Positions 53,304 through 62,537 of a DNA stretch of 64,000 nucleotides are shown in pieces (position 1 is the first letter of the stretch; each line of letters begins with the position of its first letter). The notes beneath the pieces are model-generated. The model searched no databases, was not told the DNA's origin, and worked only from the letters and a program-made list of their open reading frames with translations. A program made the position numbers and the translations under genes. The stretch comes from CAZVFX01 sp964626565 (GTDB taxonomy: Bacteria > Myxococcota_A > UBA9042 > CAIXZC01), in contig CAZVFX010000026.1 in the NCBI GenBank assembly GCA_964626565.1, forward strand, positions 1 to 64,000, written 5' to 3'.

Positions 53304-55487
53304 GTGTCGTTGCCCCGCCTGTCGGTCTTGTTCGTCGTGTTGGCCGCACCCCTGATCCTGTCCCAATGTGAGTTCGTCGCCGAAGAGGACAACCTTCCTC
53401 TGGAAACTGCGGCACAGCCGATTATCGGTGGACAGCCCGACAGCGGCCACCCTGCGGTTGGCGCGGTGCAGATGACCCAGCACCTGTGCAGCGGCACCCT
53501 CATTTCACCGAAGATCGTGCTGACGGCTGCCCACTGTGTGGCCACCGATACCCCGGTGCAGTTCGGTATGGGGCCGTCCACGAGCAACGCCACCGCCATC
53601 TACAACATCGTGAAATCGATCCCCCACCCTCAATTCGGGCAGCAGGTCATTGACAACGCGGTGGTTCAGGTCCACGACATTGCAGTGGTCGTGCTTCAGC
53701 AGGCTGCATCGACGCCGCCCATCAAGTTCCGGACCCAGTCCATAGTTGGGATGGAAGGCTCGCCGATCACCTTCGTAGGGTACGGCCAGTCCAGCCTCAC
53801 CAACCCCTATTCATCGGGCAAGAAGATGTACGTCGCATCGACAATTGGCGACGTAAATGCCCAGGGCTTCTGGAACTTCACCACCCCGGCGAACCCGAAG
53901 AACACCTGCGTGGGTGATTCGGGAGGGCCTGCGCTGCTCAGCACGGGCGGCGTCGAGGAGGTGATAAGCGTAGTGTCGGCAGGTGACGAAGGGTGCGTGC
54001 AGAACGGTTGGAACACCCGCGTCGACATTCACGCGGCCTGGATCCAGAACCAGATCGAGGCTTACGACTCGGGAAGTGTCAACCCGGTGTGTGGCAACGG
54101 CCTTTGCGAAAGCAGCGAAACCGAGCAGAGCTGTCCGGCTGACTGCTCCGGCGGCCAGACGGGATTGGGCGACCCGTGCAACTCACCCAGCGATTGTAAC
54201 TCGCCGCTGGTTTGCGTCACCGCGTCCGACGGCTCCTATTGCACCCAACTCTGCCCCGACCCCAACGGCGGCGGGGGATGCCCTTCCGGCTGGACGTGCG
54301 CGCCTCTGCAGGACCCGCCGCCCAGCGGCGAAGGAGTGTGCATCAAGACTGGCGGAGGCGGCAACTGCGGAAACGGGGTCTGCGAATCGGGCGAGAGCAG
54401 CCAGAGTTGCCCCTCCGATTGCGGCGGCGGAGGCTGCGGCAGCATCACCTATCAGGGTTGTTGCAACGGTGAGACTCTCACCTGGTGCGAGAACGAAGAA
54501 CTGCAGGAGATGAACTGCTCTAACAACCCGTCCTGTGGCTGGAACACTCAGGCCGGCTTCTACGATTGCGGCTCAAACGGCGGCGAGGACCCGTCGGGAG
54601 CGTACCCCAAGGGGTGCGGCGGTGGGCCGGTGGACCCGGTGTGCGGAAACAACAAGTGCGAACCGGGGGAAAGCGAGCAGACCTGCCCCGCTGATTGTGG
54701 CGGCGGAGTGGGCGGCTGTGGCGATGGTGTTTGCGGCAAAGCGGAGAACTACGAAAGCTGCGCCGCGGACTGCACCGCCGCCGACTGCGGAAATACCTCC
54801 TACGAAGGCTGCTGCGCCGGAGAAGTACTCACCTGGTGCGAAAACGGCGGCCTGCTTATGATCAACTGCGTTACCAACGAAAAATGCGGCTGGTTCTCTG
54901 ACGGAGGATACTACAACTGCGGCACCGCTGGGGGCAGTGACCCGAGCGGTCAGAACCAGCTCAGTTGCGATGGGGGAGGCCCCCCGCCGGTGTGCGGGAA
55001 CGGCATGTGCGAAGCCGGGGAAAATGAGCAGGTTTGTGCCGCGGACTGCGGCCCCAATCAGGCGGTGTGTGGTAACGGGGTTTGCGAGACGGGCGAGAAC
55101 ATCCTTGTCTGTGCCGCTGACTGCGGCATTACCGAGCCCGAATGCGGCGACGGCACCTGCGATGAAGAAGAAACGGCAACCTCCTGCCCGGCCGACTGCG
55201 GCAGTAAACCTGTCGACCCGTGCGGCGACGGCACCTGCGCCGAAGGTGAAACCGAGGCCTCCTGTCCGGCCGACTGCGACGACACCAAACCAGACCCCAC
55301 GAAAAAGTGCGGCGATGGGACGTGCGGCAGCGATGAGAACTGCGCCTCCTGTGCCGAGGACTGTGGCATATGCATCGGTGGCGGCGGCAACAGTTCTTGC
55401 AACATGAGCCCGGTCCCCGCATCACCGTGGCCCCTCCTGCTGCTCCTGGCCCTTTGCCTGTTCACGCGACGAAGGACCAATGCTTGA
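53304..55487 (+). CDS. Trypsin-like serine protease with Cys repeats and MYXO-CTERM-like anchor
   Basis: From GTG 53304 the protein has 727 residues; TTG 53298, 4 nt after GGAGG, is an equally possible start. A signal peptide (LSVLFVVLAAPLILS) precedes an S1 domain beginning at the activation site IIGGQPDSGHP. The triad is seen in LTAAHC, HDIAVVVL and GDSGGPA. Then come nine CGxGxCxxxExxxxCxxDC repeats with two inserted CGxxxYxGCCxGExLTWC modules. The C-terminus has Cys, then a hydrophobic stretch (PLLLLLALCLF) and TRRRT, the pattern of MYXO-CTERM sorting signals that anchor proteins to the cell surface. It is probably a secreted, surface-attached protease. Confidence 0.9.
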   Translation: MSLPRLSVLFVVLAAPLILSQCEFVAEEDNLPLETAAQPIIGGQPDSGHPAVGAVQMTQHLCSGTLISPKIVLTAAHCVATDTPVQFGMGPSTSNATAIYNIVKSIPHPQFGQQVIDNAVVQVHDIAVVVLQQAASTPPIKFRTQSIVGMEGSPITFVGYGQSSLTNPYSSGKKMYVASTIGDVNAQGFWNFTTPANPKNTCVGDSGGPALLSTGGVEEVISVVSAGDEGCVQNGWNTRVDIHAAWIQNQIEAYDSGSVNPVCGNGLCESSETEQSCPADCSGGQTGLGDPCNSPSDCNSPLVCVTASDGSYCTQLCPDPNGGGGCPSGWTCAPLQDPPPSGEGVCIKTGGGGNCGNGVCESGESSQSCPSDCGGGGCGSITYQGCCNGETLTWCENEELQEMNCSNNPSCGWNTQAGFYDCGSNGGEDPSGAYPKGCGGGPVDPVCGNNKCEPGESEQTCPADCGGGVGGCGDGVCGKAENYESCAADCTAADCGNTSYEGCCAGEVLTWCENGGLLMINCVTNEKCGWFSDGGYYNCGTAGGSDPSGQNQLSCDGGGPPPVCGNGMCEAGENEQVCAADCGPNQAVCGNGVCETGENILVCAADCGITEPECGDGTCDEEETATSCPADCGSKPVDPCGDGTCAEGETEASCPADCDDTKPDPTKKCGDGTCGSDENCASCAEDCGICIGGGGNSSCNMSPVPASPWPLLLLLALCLFTRRRTNA

Positions 55488-56070
55488 CCGCTATGCACGC
55501 CACCTGATCCAGCCAGCTATCAACTCCCTGGCCCGGCCGCTGCAAAAACTCGGCATTACCCCCAATCACATCACCATTGCCGGCCTCCTTTTCGGGGTCG
55601 CCTCCGGAGCCGCGTTTTACCTGGGAAATAGCTGGCTGGCTCTCATACTGCTACTGCTCTCCGGCCTCCTGGACCTGCTCGACGGCTCTCTCGCTCGCCT
55701 CACCAACAAATCCGGAGCCTGGGGAGGTTTTCTGGACGTTGTCTCCGACCGGGCTGTGGAAAGTGCGGTGATCATCTTCTACGCTTTCTCCTACCCCGAC
55801 GCGGCTCAAGGACTCACGGTTCTGGCTTGTGCCATAATCCTCAATCTCACCGCGTTCCTCACCGTGGGAGCCATCGCGGCGCGGGAAGGAGAGAAGGAAT
55901 TCTACTACCAGGCCGGCATCACCGAACGGGCGGAGACGTTCGTCTTCTTCGTCCTTTTCTACTCCTTGCCCGAATACCGGCACCTCTGGATCTACCTTTT
56001 CGCCGGACTCGTTTTCGTCACAGTTGTCCAAAGATGTGTGGAAGCGGCGAAGCTGTTCAGGCAGAGCTAG
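55480..56070 (+). CDS. CDP-alcohol phosphatidyltransferase
   Basis: The 196-residue integral membrane protein carries the family signature DGSLARLTNKSGAWGGFLD followed by VVSD (D-G-x2-A-R-x8-G-x3-D-x3-D). This binds metal and the CDP-activated substrate. It transfers a phosphatidyl group to an alcohol in phospholipid synthesis; the acceptor (glycerol phosphate, inositol phosphate or other) cannot be told. The start overlaps the end of the protease gene by 8 nt. The stop TAG shares a CTAG tetranucleotide with the stop of the convergent gene. Confidence 0.92.
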   Translation: MLDRYARHLIQPAINSLARPLQKLGITPNHITIAGLLFGVASGAAFYLGNSWLALILLLLSGLLDLLDGSLARLTNKSGAWGGFLDVVSDRAVESAVIIFYAFSYPDAAQGLTVLACAIILNLTAFLTVGAIAAREGEKEFYYQAGITERAETFVFFVLFYSLPEYRHLWIYLFAGLVFVTVVQRCVEAAKLFRQS

Positions 56071-57524
56071 TTATTCCAGAAAAGCAGTGACTGGGAGAAC
56101 GCGTTGACCACTACGATCTCCAGGTAACCGTCGCCGTCAAGGTCAACCGCGGCGCTGTGGCGGGAGTCACCGCCGTTCTCTGCAAAGGGGGAAGGAGAGA
56201 AAAGCTGATTGGGACCGCCGGGACCGCCCAGGAGCAGCAGGTTCTGATTGAATCCACTGGTCGTGCCGCTGCACGCCAGAAAGATATCCTGGTGGCCATC
56301 CATGTTGATGTCCCCCGGCTCAGCGTCGGCAGCCATTACGATTCCATCTCCCGCAGGTCCCAGATTGGCCGGCACTCCACCAATCTTCTCGGTGAATTTT
56401 CCGGCACCATTGTTCAACAGCACCCGTTGGACGTTCATGAGGTTGGCCTCGAACAGGTCCAGGTCGCCATTGCCGGTCAGGTCAACCAGCACCGCGTCGA
56501 ACCCCATGCTCTCGTACGCCGGTTGAATGTCCGTGGTGTGATCTGAGAAGGAGGCCTGGCCATCGTTGATCCAGAGCGTCGTCAGTTGACTCGAAATGAA
56601 GTTGGTGAAGACGAGGTCGGGGGGGCCGTTACCGTCGACGCTGCCCAGACTGCCGGACGACACCATCAAGCTGTCCACCGGCATGCGGCCAACAGTTTCG
56701 TCCGTCAGCAGTCCTTCCCCTGCGTTGAGCAACAGGCGCTCCTGCTGTGAACCGGAACAGAGGACCACAAAGTCCTGGTCGCCATCTCCGTCCAGATCTC
56801 CCGGCAACACCCGCTCCACCTGGTAGGAGAATTGACCGAGGAGTGACTCCGACTCGTCCACAAAGCTGCCGCCGCCCTCATTGATCAGCACCTGGCTGGG
56901 CTCGTTGGTATTGCCCACGAAGAGGTCCTCCATTCCGTCGCCGTTAAGGTCAACTGTGACAATGCAATTGGTGGGCCTCTTGCCGCCGGGCAGTTCGGCC
57001 GCGGCAAAGTGGCCGGAGCCGTCGTTGGAAAGCAGCACGTTGTGGTCCGTGGCCACCGCCAGCACCAGGTCCTCGTCGCCGTCCTGGTCGAAGTCGCCAT
57101 GGTCGACATACCGGGAATCCCCTGCCAGGGGCGGCAGCCGCAGTTCGGTCTCGTCAATGAGTACCAGCGGGTCCTTCGCAGGCAGCGACTCCACGACCTC
57201 CACCTCCACCACCTCCACCTCCTCCACTATCTCCGGCTCTATGGGGGGAAGTTCCGCAGGCCCGCCATCCTGCAGGTCGGTGACCGCGTCTGCCGCCACC
57301 TCTGCCAGGGTGTCCGAGTTTGACTGCCACACGTCGGATGCGTCGGGTGTCACTTCCCCCCGCGGCACAACCTCCGGGGCCGCGTCGGGGCCCAGATCGC
57401 CGGCGATGCCGTCTTCAATTCCGCCCGGATCGGAAGCGGTAGACACATCGGCGCCGGAATCGCCTGAACAGCCGCTGAGCACCAGACATGCCCAGTAAAA
57501 CGACATGAGTAGTCTTGCCTTCAT
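56067..57524 (-). CDS. FG-GAP/VCBS-repeat lipoprotein
   Basis: The 485-residue protein has a signal ending CLVLSGC, then an acidic, Val/Glu-rich linker (PEIVEEVEVVEVEVVES). About six FG-GAP/VCBS repeats follow, recognisable by calcium-loop motifs such as DFDQDGDEDLVLA, DLNGDGMEDLFVGN, DLDGDGDQDFVVL and DLTGNGDLDLFEAN. These repeats build a beta-propeller as in integrin alpha chains. A surface binding role is inferred. ATG 57524 is chosen since GGAGG lies 4 nt before it and the signal peptide follows; an upstream in-frame start is less likely. Confidence 0.87.
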   Translation of the reverse strand: MKARLLMSFYWACLVLSGCSGDSGADVSTASDPGGIEDGIAGDLGPDAAPEVVPRGEVTPDASDVWQSNSDTLAEVAADAVTDLQDGGPAELPPIEPEIVEEVEVVEVEVVESLPAKDPLVLIDETELRLPPLAGDSRYVDHGDFDQDGDEDLVLAVATDHNVLLSNDGSGHFAAAELPGGKRPTNCIVTVDLNGDGMEDLFVGNTNEPSQVLINEGGGSFVDESESLLGQFSYQVERVLPGDLDGDGDQDFVVLCSGSQQERLLLNAGEGLLTDETVGRMPVDSLMVSSGSLGSVDGNGPPDLVFTNFISSQLTTLWINDGQASFSDHTTDIQPAYESMGFDAVLVDLTGNGDLDLFEANLMNVQRVLLNNGAGKFTEKIGGVPANLGPAGDGIVMAADAEPGDINMDGHQDIFLACSGTTSGFNQNLLLLGGPGGPNQLFSPSPFAENGGDSRHSAAVDLDGDGYLEIVVVNAFSQSLLFWNN

Positions 57525-57660
57525 GGAGCCTCCGTTCGGTGACACTTTACACGTTATACCGTCCTTGGAACGCGCGCAACGCCGCCGCGGCCACCTTGCG
57601 CAGGCCCATGCCTTATGCTAGTTAGAAGACAGGGGCAAGAGCAGCGAAAAAGGAGCGCTT

Positions 57661-59040
57661 GTGAAGGTCGTCGTCGTCGGTGCCGGTCAAGTTGGGGCGA
57701 ACCTTGCAGGTTACTTGTCCCAGGCCGGAAAGCAGGTGGTGGTCATCGAAGCCGACGCGCTGAAATGCGCCGAGTTGGAAGCAGAACTGGATGTCAACGT
57801 CATCAAGGGCTCGGCGACCCAGCCGGGAATCTTGAAACGCGCCGGGCTGTCGGAAGTCGACCTCTTCATTGCGGTTACGGACAGCGACGAAACCAACATG
57901 ATGACCGTGTACATGGCTTCCGAATACCTTCCGGAGCGGGCCACGACCATGGCTCGAATTCGTAACGCGGACTACCTTACCGACACGTCGGTAAAACGCC
58001 GTTTCAATATTGACGTGGTCATCGACCCCGAAGCTCTTCTCACCGGCAAGGTGCTTAGAATCCTCTTCATTCCCGGCGCCAAGGATGTGCTGCTGTTTGA
58101 GGAAGGCAAGGTGTTCGTAGTTGCCCTCCGAGCGGCGGCAGGGGGGGTGTTGGTGGAGAAGCCGCTGTGGAAACTGGCCCGGGAATTCGAAGGCATGCAG
58201 ATCATGGTCGGCGCGATTTTGAGACATTCACCCGATTCGAAGACGGGGCACAAGGTCGTGATCCCGGGAGGAAAGGACGTCATTCGCGCCGGGGACCTGG
58301 TGTACTTCCTGGCCACGCGCGAAGCGCTTGATTCGCTGGTGTCTCTCCAAGGAGAGGACAGGCGACCCGCCCGCTCCATACTCATCGGAGGCGGAGACGC
58401 CTTGTCCATCAAGCTGGCGGAGGCGCTGTCCACAGCCGGTTACACAACCCGCGTCATGATCGGCGACCTCAAACTGGCCGAAGCCGCGGCCGACCAGTTG
58501 GAGAGGGCTATCGTAATCCAGGCGGACCCCGGCGAGTTGGACGTTCTGGAGACCCTCCTCGCCGAGGGCGTGGATACTTTCATCGCCTCCTGCAAAGAGG
58601 AGGCGTTGAACATCATCACCGCCCAGATTGCCCGCAAGTTGGGCGTCTCGCGAGCGATTGTGGTAACCCGAGACGCAGACTTCATGCGCCTGGTGCGGGC
58701 AGTGGACAGCGACGTCGTGCTTAACCCCTTCGAACTGGCCGCCTCATACGTCCTGCGCAAGGTCCATCAGGTGGACGTCCTCGAAGTGAACCTGTTTGCG
58801 GGAGAAGACGCCGAAGCCTTCGAGTTCGTGCCGCCGGCCAACTCCCCGGTCCTGGGCAAACCGTTGAAAAACGTCAAGTTCCCGAAGGGGACTCTCATCG
58901 CCATGATTTTCCGGGGCGACGCCACCATCATCCCCCGTGGAGACGACACCATTGAGCCCGATGACCGGGTGATTGTGTTTTGCCGAAGCGGTTCGGTCCA
59001 AGCGCTGGAGCGGTTGTTTAAACCCGGTTTCTGGGCGTAA
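57661..59040 (+). CDS. trkA: Trk potassium uptake regulator TrkA
   Basis: The 459-residue cytoplasmic protein has two RCK_N/RCK_C halves. The first NAD-binding turn is VVVGAGQVGANLAGYLSQAG with an acidic residue in VVIEAD. The second half opens at SILIGGGDALSIKLAEAL and ends in a TrkA_C domain (IAMIFRGDATIIPRGDDTIE). It gates the partner channel in response to nucleotides. It starts at GTG with GGAG just upstream, and trkH begins 5 nt after its stop. Confidence 0.95.
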   Translation: MKVVVVGAGQVGANLAGYLSQAGKQVVVIEADALKCAELEAELDVNVIKGSATQPGILKRAGLSEVDLFIAVTDSDETNMMTVYMASEYLPERATTMARIRNADYLTDTSVKRRFNIDVVIDPEALLTGKVLRILFIPGAKDVLLFEEGKVFVVALRAAAGGVLVEKPLWKLAREFEGMQIMVGAILRHSPDSKTGHKVVIPGGKDVIRAGDLVYFLATREALDSLVSLQGEDRRPARSILIGGGDALSIKLAEALSTAGYTTRVMIGDLKLAEAAADQLERAIVIQADPGELDVLETLLAEGVDTFIASCKEEALNIITAQIARKLGVSRAIVVTRDADFMRLVRAVDSDVVLNPFELAASYVLRKVHQVDVLEVNLFAGEDAEAFEFVPPANSPVLGKPLKNVKFPKGTLIAMIFRGDATIIPRGDDTIEPDDRVIVFCRSGSVQALERLFKPGFWA

Positions 59041-59045
59041 TCGCC

Positions 59046-60635
59046 ATGCATTTTCGCACCGTCCTCCATATTGTCAGCGTGGTTTTGATCTTCTTAGGGA
59101 TCGCCATGCTTCTGCCTTTGGGGGTCGCGCTGGCCGATGGCGCGGATGACGTCTTGCCTATCATGCTCTCGTTGCTGGCCACCGCAGTCGCCGGGGCCCT
59201 GACCTTTGTGCTCACCAGAAATCGTGGCGAGCGGCCGCCGGTGACTCACCGGGACGCCTACCTCGCCGCAGTGCTCGGCTGGGTGGTGGCGTCGGCCGCA
59301 GCCGCGCTCCCGTTCTACCTTTACGCCCACCTCTCCTGGGCCGACCCGGCCTGGATAGGAGGCGGCTCCCCGGGTGAAACCTCCCTTTGCGACCTTCCGC
59401 CGGAAACCCTTCATCCGGGAAGGGAGTTCTGCTCTTTTACCGACTCCATGTTCGAGTCCATCTCAGGCATCACGACCACCGGGGCGTCAGTGATTCGAGC
59501 GGGGCTGTGGGATGGGCTGGAGGTGCAATTGAGCGGCGGCCTTTCCGCCCTGCCGCGGGGATTCCTGCTCTGGCGCTCTCTCATTCAGTGGTTGGGAGGA
59601 ATGGGGATTCTAGTGCTCGCAGTCACCGCGCTGTCGCTGGTAGGCGGCGGCGGAATGCAACTCATGCGCACTGAAGTGCCGGGACCGACGCCGGGCCGCC
59701 TGAGCCCCCGCATCGCGGATACGGCCCGCCTGCTGTGGAAGCTCTACGCGGTTGTCTCCGCGGTCCAGATACTGCTACTCATCTTCGGCGGCATGGATTG
59801 GTACAATGCGATCTGCCACACCTGCACCACCATGGCAACCGGGGGGTTCTCCACCCTGTCCGCGAGTGTGGGAGGCATGAAGAGCGCGTACTTTGAGTGG
59901 GTCTTCACTATCTTCATGGTCGCGGCGGGCGCCAATTTTGCCCTTCACTACGGCCTGGTGTTCGGGAAGACGTTTGCCTACCACAAAGACTCCGAATTCA
60001 GAACCTACTTTGCATTCTTCGTTTTCGGGGTGTTGTCCATAGTGCTGTTTCTCTTTCTAGCCGGCCAATGGGAAGGCTTCGAACCCACGGTACGCAGCGC
60101 CGCGTTCCAGTCTGCCAGCATCCTCACCACGACCGGCTATGCTACCCGGGACTTTGCCCTCTGGCCCGTCTACCTGCAGCTTCTGCTTCTCGCATTCATG
60201 TTCATCGGCGGCTGTGCCGGCAGCACCGGCGGAGGCATCAAAGTTGTACGGCTTCAAGTAATGTTCAAGTTCGCCTATCGGGAACTGTTTCGAATCGCGC
60301 ACCCCCGCTCGGTTTCGGCCGTGCGCTACGGCCACACCGTGGTCCCCAACTCGGGAGTGCAGGCAATCTTAGGCGTCGTGATTCTTTTCGTCGGTGGATT
60401 CGTGGTTTCCTCTCTCATCATGGCAGCAATGGGGCTCGACCCGGTAACCGCGGTTTCGTCGGTGGCAGCCTGTATCGGCAATATCGGACCCGGCCTGGCC
60501 AAGGTGGGGCCGGCGGAGAACTACTTCCTCATTCCCCAGGCAGGGAAGTGGGTGCTCATGCTCAACATGCTGGCAGGCAGATTGGAGATGTTTACCGTTC
60601 TGGTTCTCTTCTCCCCGCACTTCTGGCGGAGGTAA
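59046..60635 (+). CDS. trkH: Trk-family potassium uptake protein TrkH
   Basis: The 529-residue membrane protein has four pore loops of the SKT family: SMFESISGITTTGASVI, HTCTTMATGGFSTLS, SASILTTTGYATRDF, and VAACIGNIGPGL with the filter glycines. AFMFIGGCAGSTGGGIKVVR lies in the conserved third-repeat region. It moves potassium, with TrkA as regulator. The following gene starts 5 nt after the stop. Confidence 0.95.
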   Translation: MHFRTVLHIVSVVLIFLGIAMLLPLGVALADGADDVLPIMLSLLATAVAGALTFVLTRNRGERPPVTHRDAYLAAVLGWVVASAAAALPFYLYAHLSWADPAWIGGGSPGETSLCDLPPETLHPGREFCSFTDSMFESISGITTTGASVIRAGLWDGLEVQLSGGLSALPRGFLLWRSLIQWLGGMGILVLAVTALSLVGGGGMQLMRTEVPGPTPGRLSPRIADTARLLWKLYAVVSAVQILLLIFGGMDWYNAICHTCTTMATGGFSTLSASVGGMKSAYFEWVFTIFMVAAGANFALHYGLVFGKTFAYHKDSEFRTYFAFFVFGVLSIVLFLFLAGQWEGFEPTVRSAAFQSASILTTTGYATRDFALWPVYLQLLLLAFMFIGGCAGSTGGGIKVVRLQVMFKFAYRELFRIAHPRSVSAVRYGHTVVPNSGVQAILGVVILFVGGFVVSSLIMAAMGLDPVTAVSSVAACIGNIGPGLAKVGPAENYFLIPQAGKWVLMLNMLAGRLEMFTVLVLFSPHFWRR

Positions 60636-60640
60636 AGAAA

Positions 60641-62488
60641 TTGTCTTGGCCGTTGCGACCCTTTGCAGACCCCAGTCCTACTTCGCCGAAGGCTGGGAAG
60701 GACAGGCTGCTCGCTCTCGGCGTGCTGATACTGCTCGCGCTGCCGGGTACGGTGGCGGCCGAGTGCGCGACCCCCGCAGGATACGCAATCCTGGTCTCAC
60801 CGCGGTCGCCGGTCCCCGGCGACACGTTGCGAGTGCTGGTGGCAATGGAAGAGCCGCCGGACCGCGCCACCGTACATCTGGCCGGACCCGATGGCAAAAC
60901 CCCGCTGCAGGCGGTACGCCAGGGCGGCGGCCCGCCCTACTGGGTGGCCGGCCAACTACCAGCGGCCACCCTCGGCAACCACCAGTTGCTGGTAGAAAAC
61001 GGGGGACGGGGGGCTGCCTGTGCGCCGGTTTTTGTCGTCGAGAAACGGCGCCTCAGAAAGAAGAGCAGAATCGCCTGGGCTACCGAGCGTTCCTGGACCC
61101 GGGACATGGAGAATCTCTACTCGGCCTGGCTGGAGATTCTGTTCGATGCGCCGGAAGGGACCTCATGGCGGCCGTTGCACCAGATAACCAGGGACGGGGG
61201 GCGTAATTTTCTGCACAATTATCTGGGTCTGAACGAAGACAAAGATGCTCGCGGTGGGCTAAAACTGACGCCCGACTGTGCGGACAATCCATTCTATCTT
61301 CGAGCCTATTTTTCCTGGAAGCTCGGGCTTCCCTTTGGCCACCACAAGTGCACTCGAGGGAACCGGAAGAAGGGGCCTGAGTGTACCAAGTGGGTCTCCA
61401 ACGAGACTCCTCGCAACAAGGGAAGCCGGGTCGGCTCGTTCTACCGGTTCCTCCGGCGAGTCAAGTGTGACGTGCATGCAGCCTCTGCCAGGTCGATCCT
61501 TGACTCCAACGCCACCGACCTGTATCCGGTGGAACTGACACGCAAGAGCCTGCGGCCCGGCGTTGTGTTCGCCGATCCGTTCGGCCACACCCTGATGCTG
61601 GTTAAGTGGCTTCCTCAGACCAAGGACTCACCCGGAGTCCTCCTGGCGGCCGACGCCCAGCCTGACGGAACAGTAGCGATTAAGCGATTCTGGCGTGGCA
61701 ACTTCCTGTTCACGACGAAGGACGTCATTGGCGGCCCCGGGTTCAAGGCGTTTAGGCCGGTAGCCCGGCGCCATGGCGTGCTGAAACCGCAGACAAACCG
61801 CCAGGTCGCGGCAAACCCGGACTACGCTGATTTCTCCCTCGAACAACAGCAGATGAACACCACCACCTTCTTCGACCGTATGGAGCGTGTGGTCAACCCC
61901 GACCCTCTCGATCCGGTGAGCGCTTTCCGTCTTCTCCACGAGGCTCTCCATGAACAACTCCAGACGCGGGTGGGGTCGGTGCGCAACGGCGAGGAGTGGA
62001 AGAAGGAACATTCGGGCAAGGTTATCGACATGCCGTCCGGCATACGCATCTTTCGCACCAGCGGCCCGTGGGAGGATTTTTCAACCCCTGCCCGCGACAT
62101 GCGACTACTTATCGCGATGGACGTTCTAAAAGACTTCCCCGATCGTCTGTTGCGCACTCCGGAGGCGTTCAGCCTGCCGGAGAACAAGACGCCGAAACAG
62201 GTGCGGGAGAAGCTTGTCGAACTGCACGCCGCGTGGGCTGCCGAGATGACTATCACCTACGAACGCTCAGATGGTTCAAGCCAGACCTTGACGGTCCTGG
62301 AAGTGTTGGCCCGCTCCGCCGCGTTCGAGGCAGCCTACAATCCCAACGATTGTGTTGAAGTCCGTTGGGGAGCCTCTAAAGAAAGTGCGGAGGGTGCAAC
62401 CTGTAGTCGCCGAGCACCAAAACGACAGCGGGCAAAGCAAAAAAAATACCGCGGTTGGTTCGAGAATCGCCGCCGCCCGAGTTGGTAG
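60641..62488 (+). CDS. Secreted protein of unknown family
   Basis: I place the start at TTG 60641, 8 nt after GGAGG inside the trkH end; the longer ORF reads trkH out of frame. The 615-residue protein has a signal or anchor segment (RLLALGVLILLALPGTVAA). An Ig-like region with two Cys (ECATPAG, GAACAPVF) follows. The large domain has ERSWTRDMENLYSAWLE, NPFYLRAYFSWKLGLPFG, a Cys pair (KCTRGNRKKGPEC), FADPFGHTLMLVKW, and LLAADAQPDGTVAIKRFW. The GHTLMLV and DAQPD pair recalls Cys-His peptidase or transglutaminase-like folds, but this is weak. The C-terminus is very basic. Confidence 0.6.
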   Translation: MSWPLRPFADPSPTSPKAGKDRLLALGVLILLALPGTVAAECATPAGYAILVSPRSPVPGDTLRVLVAMEEPPDRATVHLAGPDGKTPLQAVRQGGGPPYWVAGQLPAATLGNHQLLVENGGRGAACAPVFVVEKRRLRKKSRIAWATERSWTRDMENLYSAWLEILFDAPEGTSWRPLHQITRDGGRNFLHNYLGLNEDKDARGGLKLTPDCADNPFYLRAYFSWKLGLPFGHHKCTRGNRKKGPECTKWVSNETPRNKGSRVGSFYRFLRRVKCDVHAASARSILDSNATDLYPVELTRKSLRPGVVFADPFGHTLMLVKWLPQTKDSPGVLLAADAQPDGTVAIKRFWRGNFLFTTKDVIGGPGFKAFRPVARRHGVLKPQTNRQVAANPDYADFSLEQQQMNTTTFFDRMERVVNPDPLDPVSAFRLLHEALHEQLQTRVGSVRNGEEWKKEHSGKVIDMPSGIRIFRTSGPWEDFSTPARDMRLLIAMDVLKDFPDRLLRTPEAFSLPENKTPKQVREKLVELHAAWAAEMTITYERSDGSSQTLTVLEVLARSAAFEAAYNPNDCVEVRWGASKESAEGATCSRRAPKRQRAKQKKYRGWFENRRRPSW

Positions 62489-62537
62489 TTCGCTATCCGG
62501 TTGCAAAGGCTCAAGCCGTACAGGTATCATCTACCCC

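Noticed and set aside
59897..60640. In-frame N-terminal extension of the 615-residue secreted protein
   Set aside because: It reads through trkH out of frame and is Arg/His-rich. A good ribosome-binding site and a signal peptide lie at 60641.
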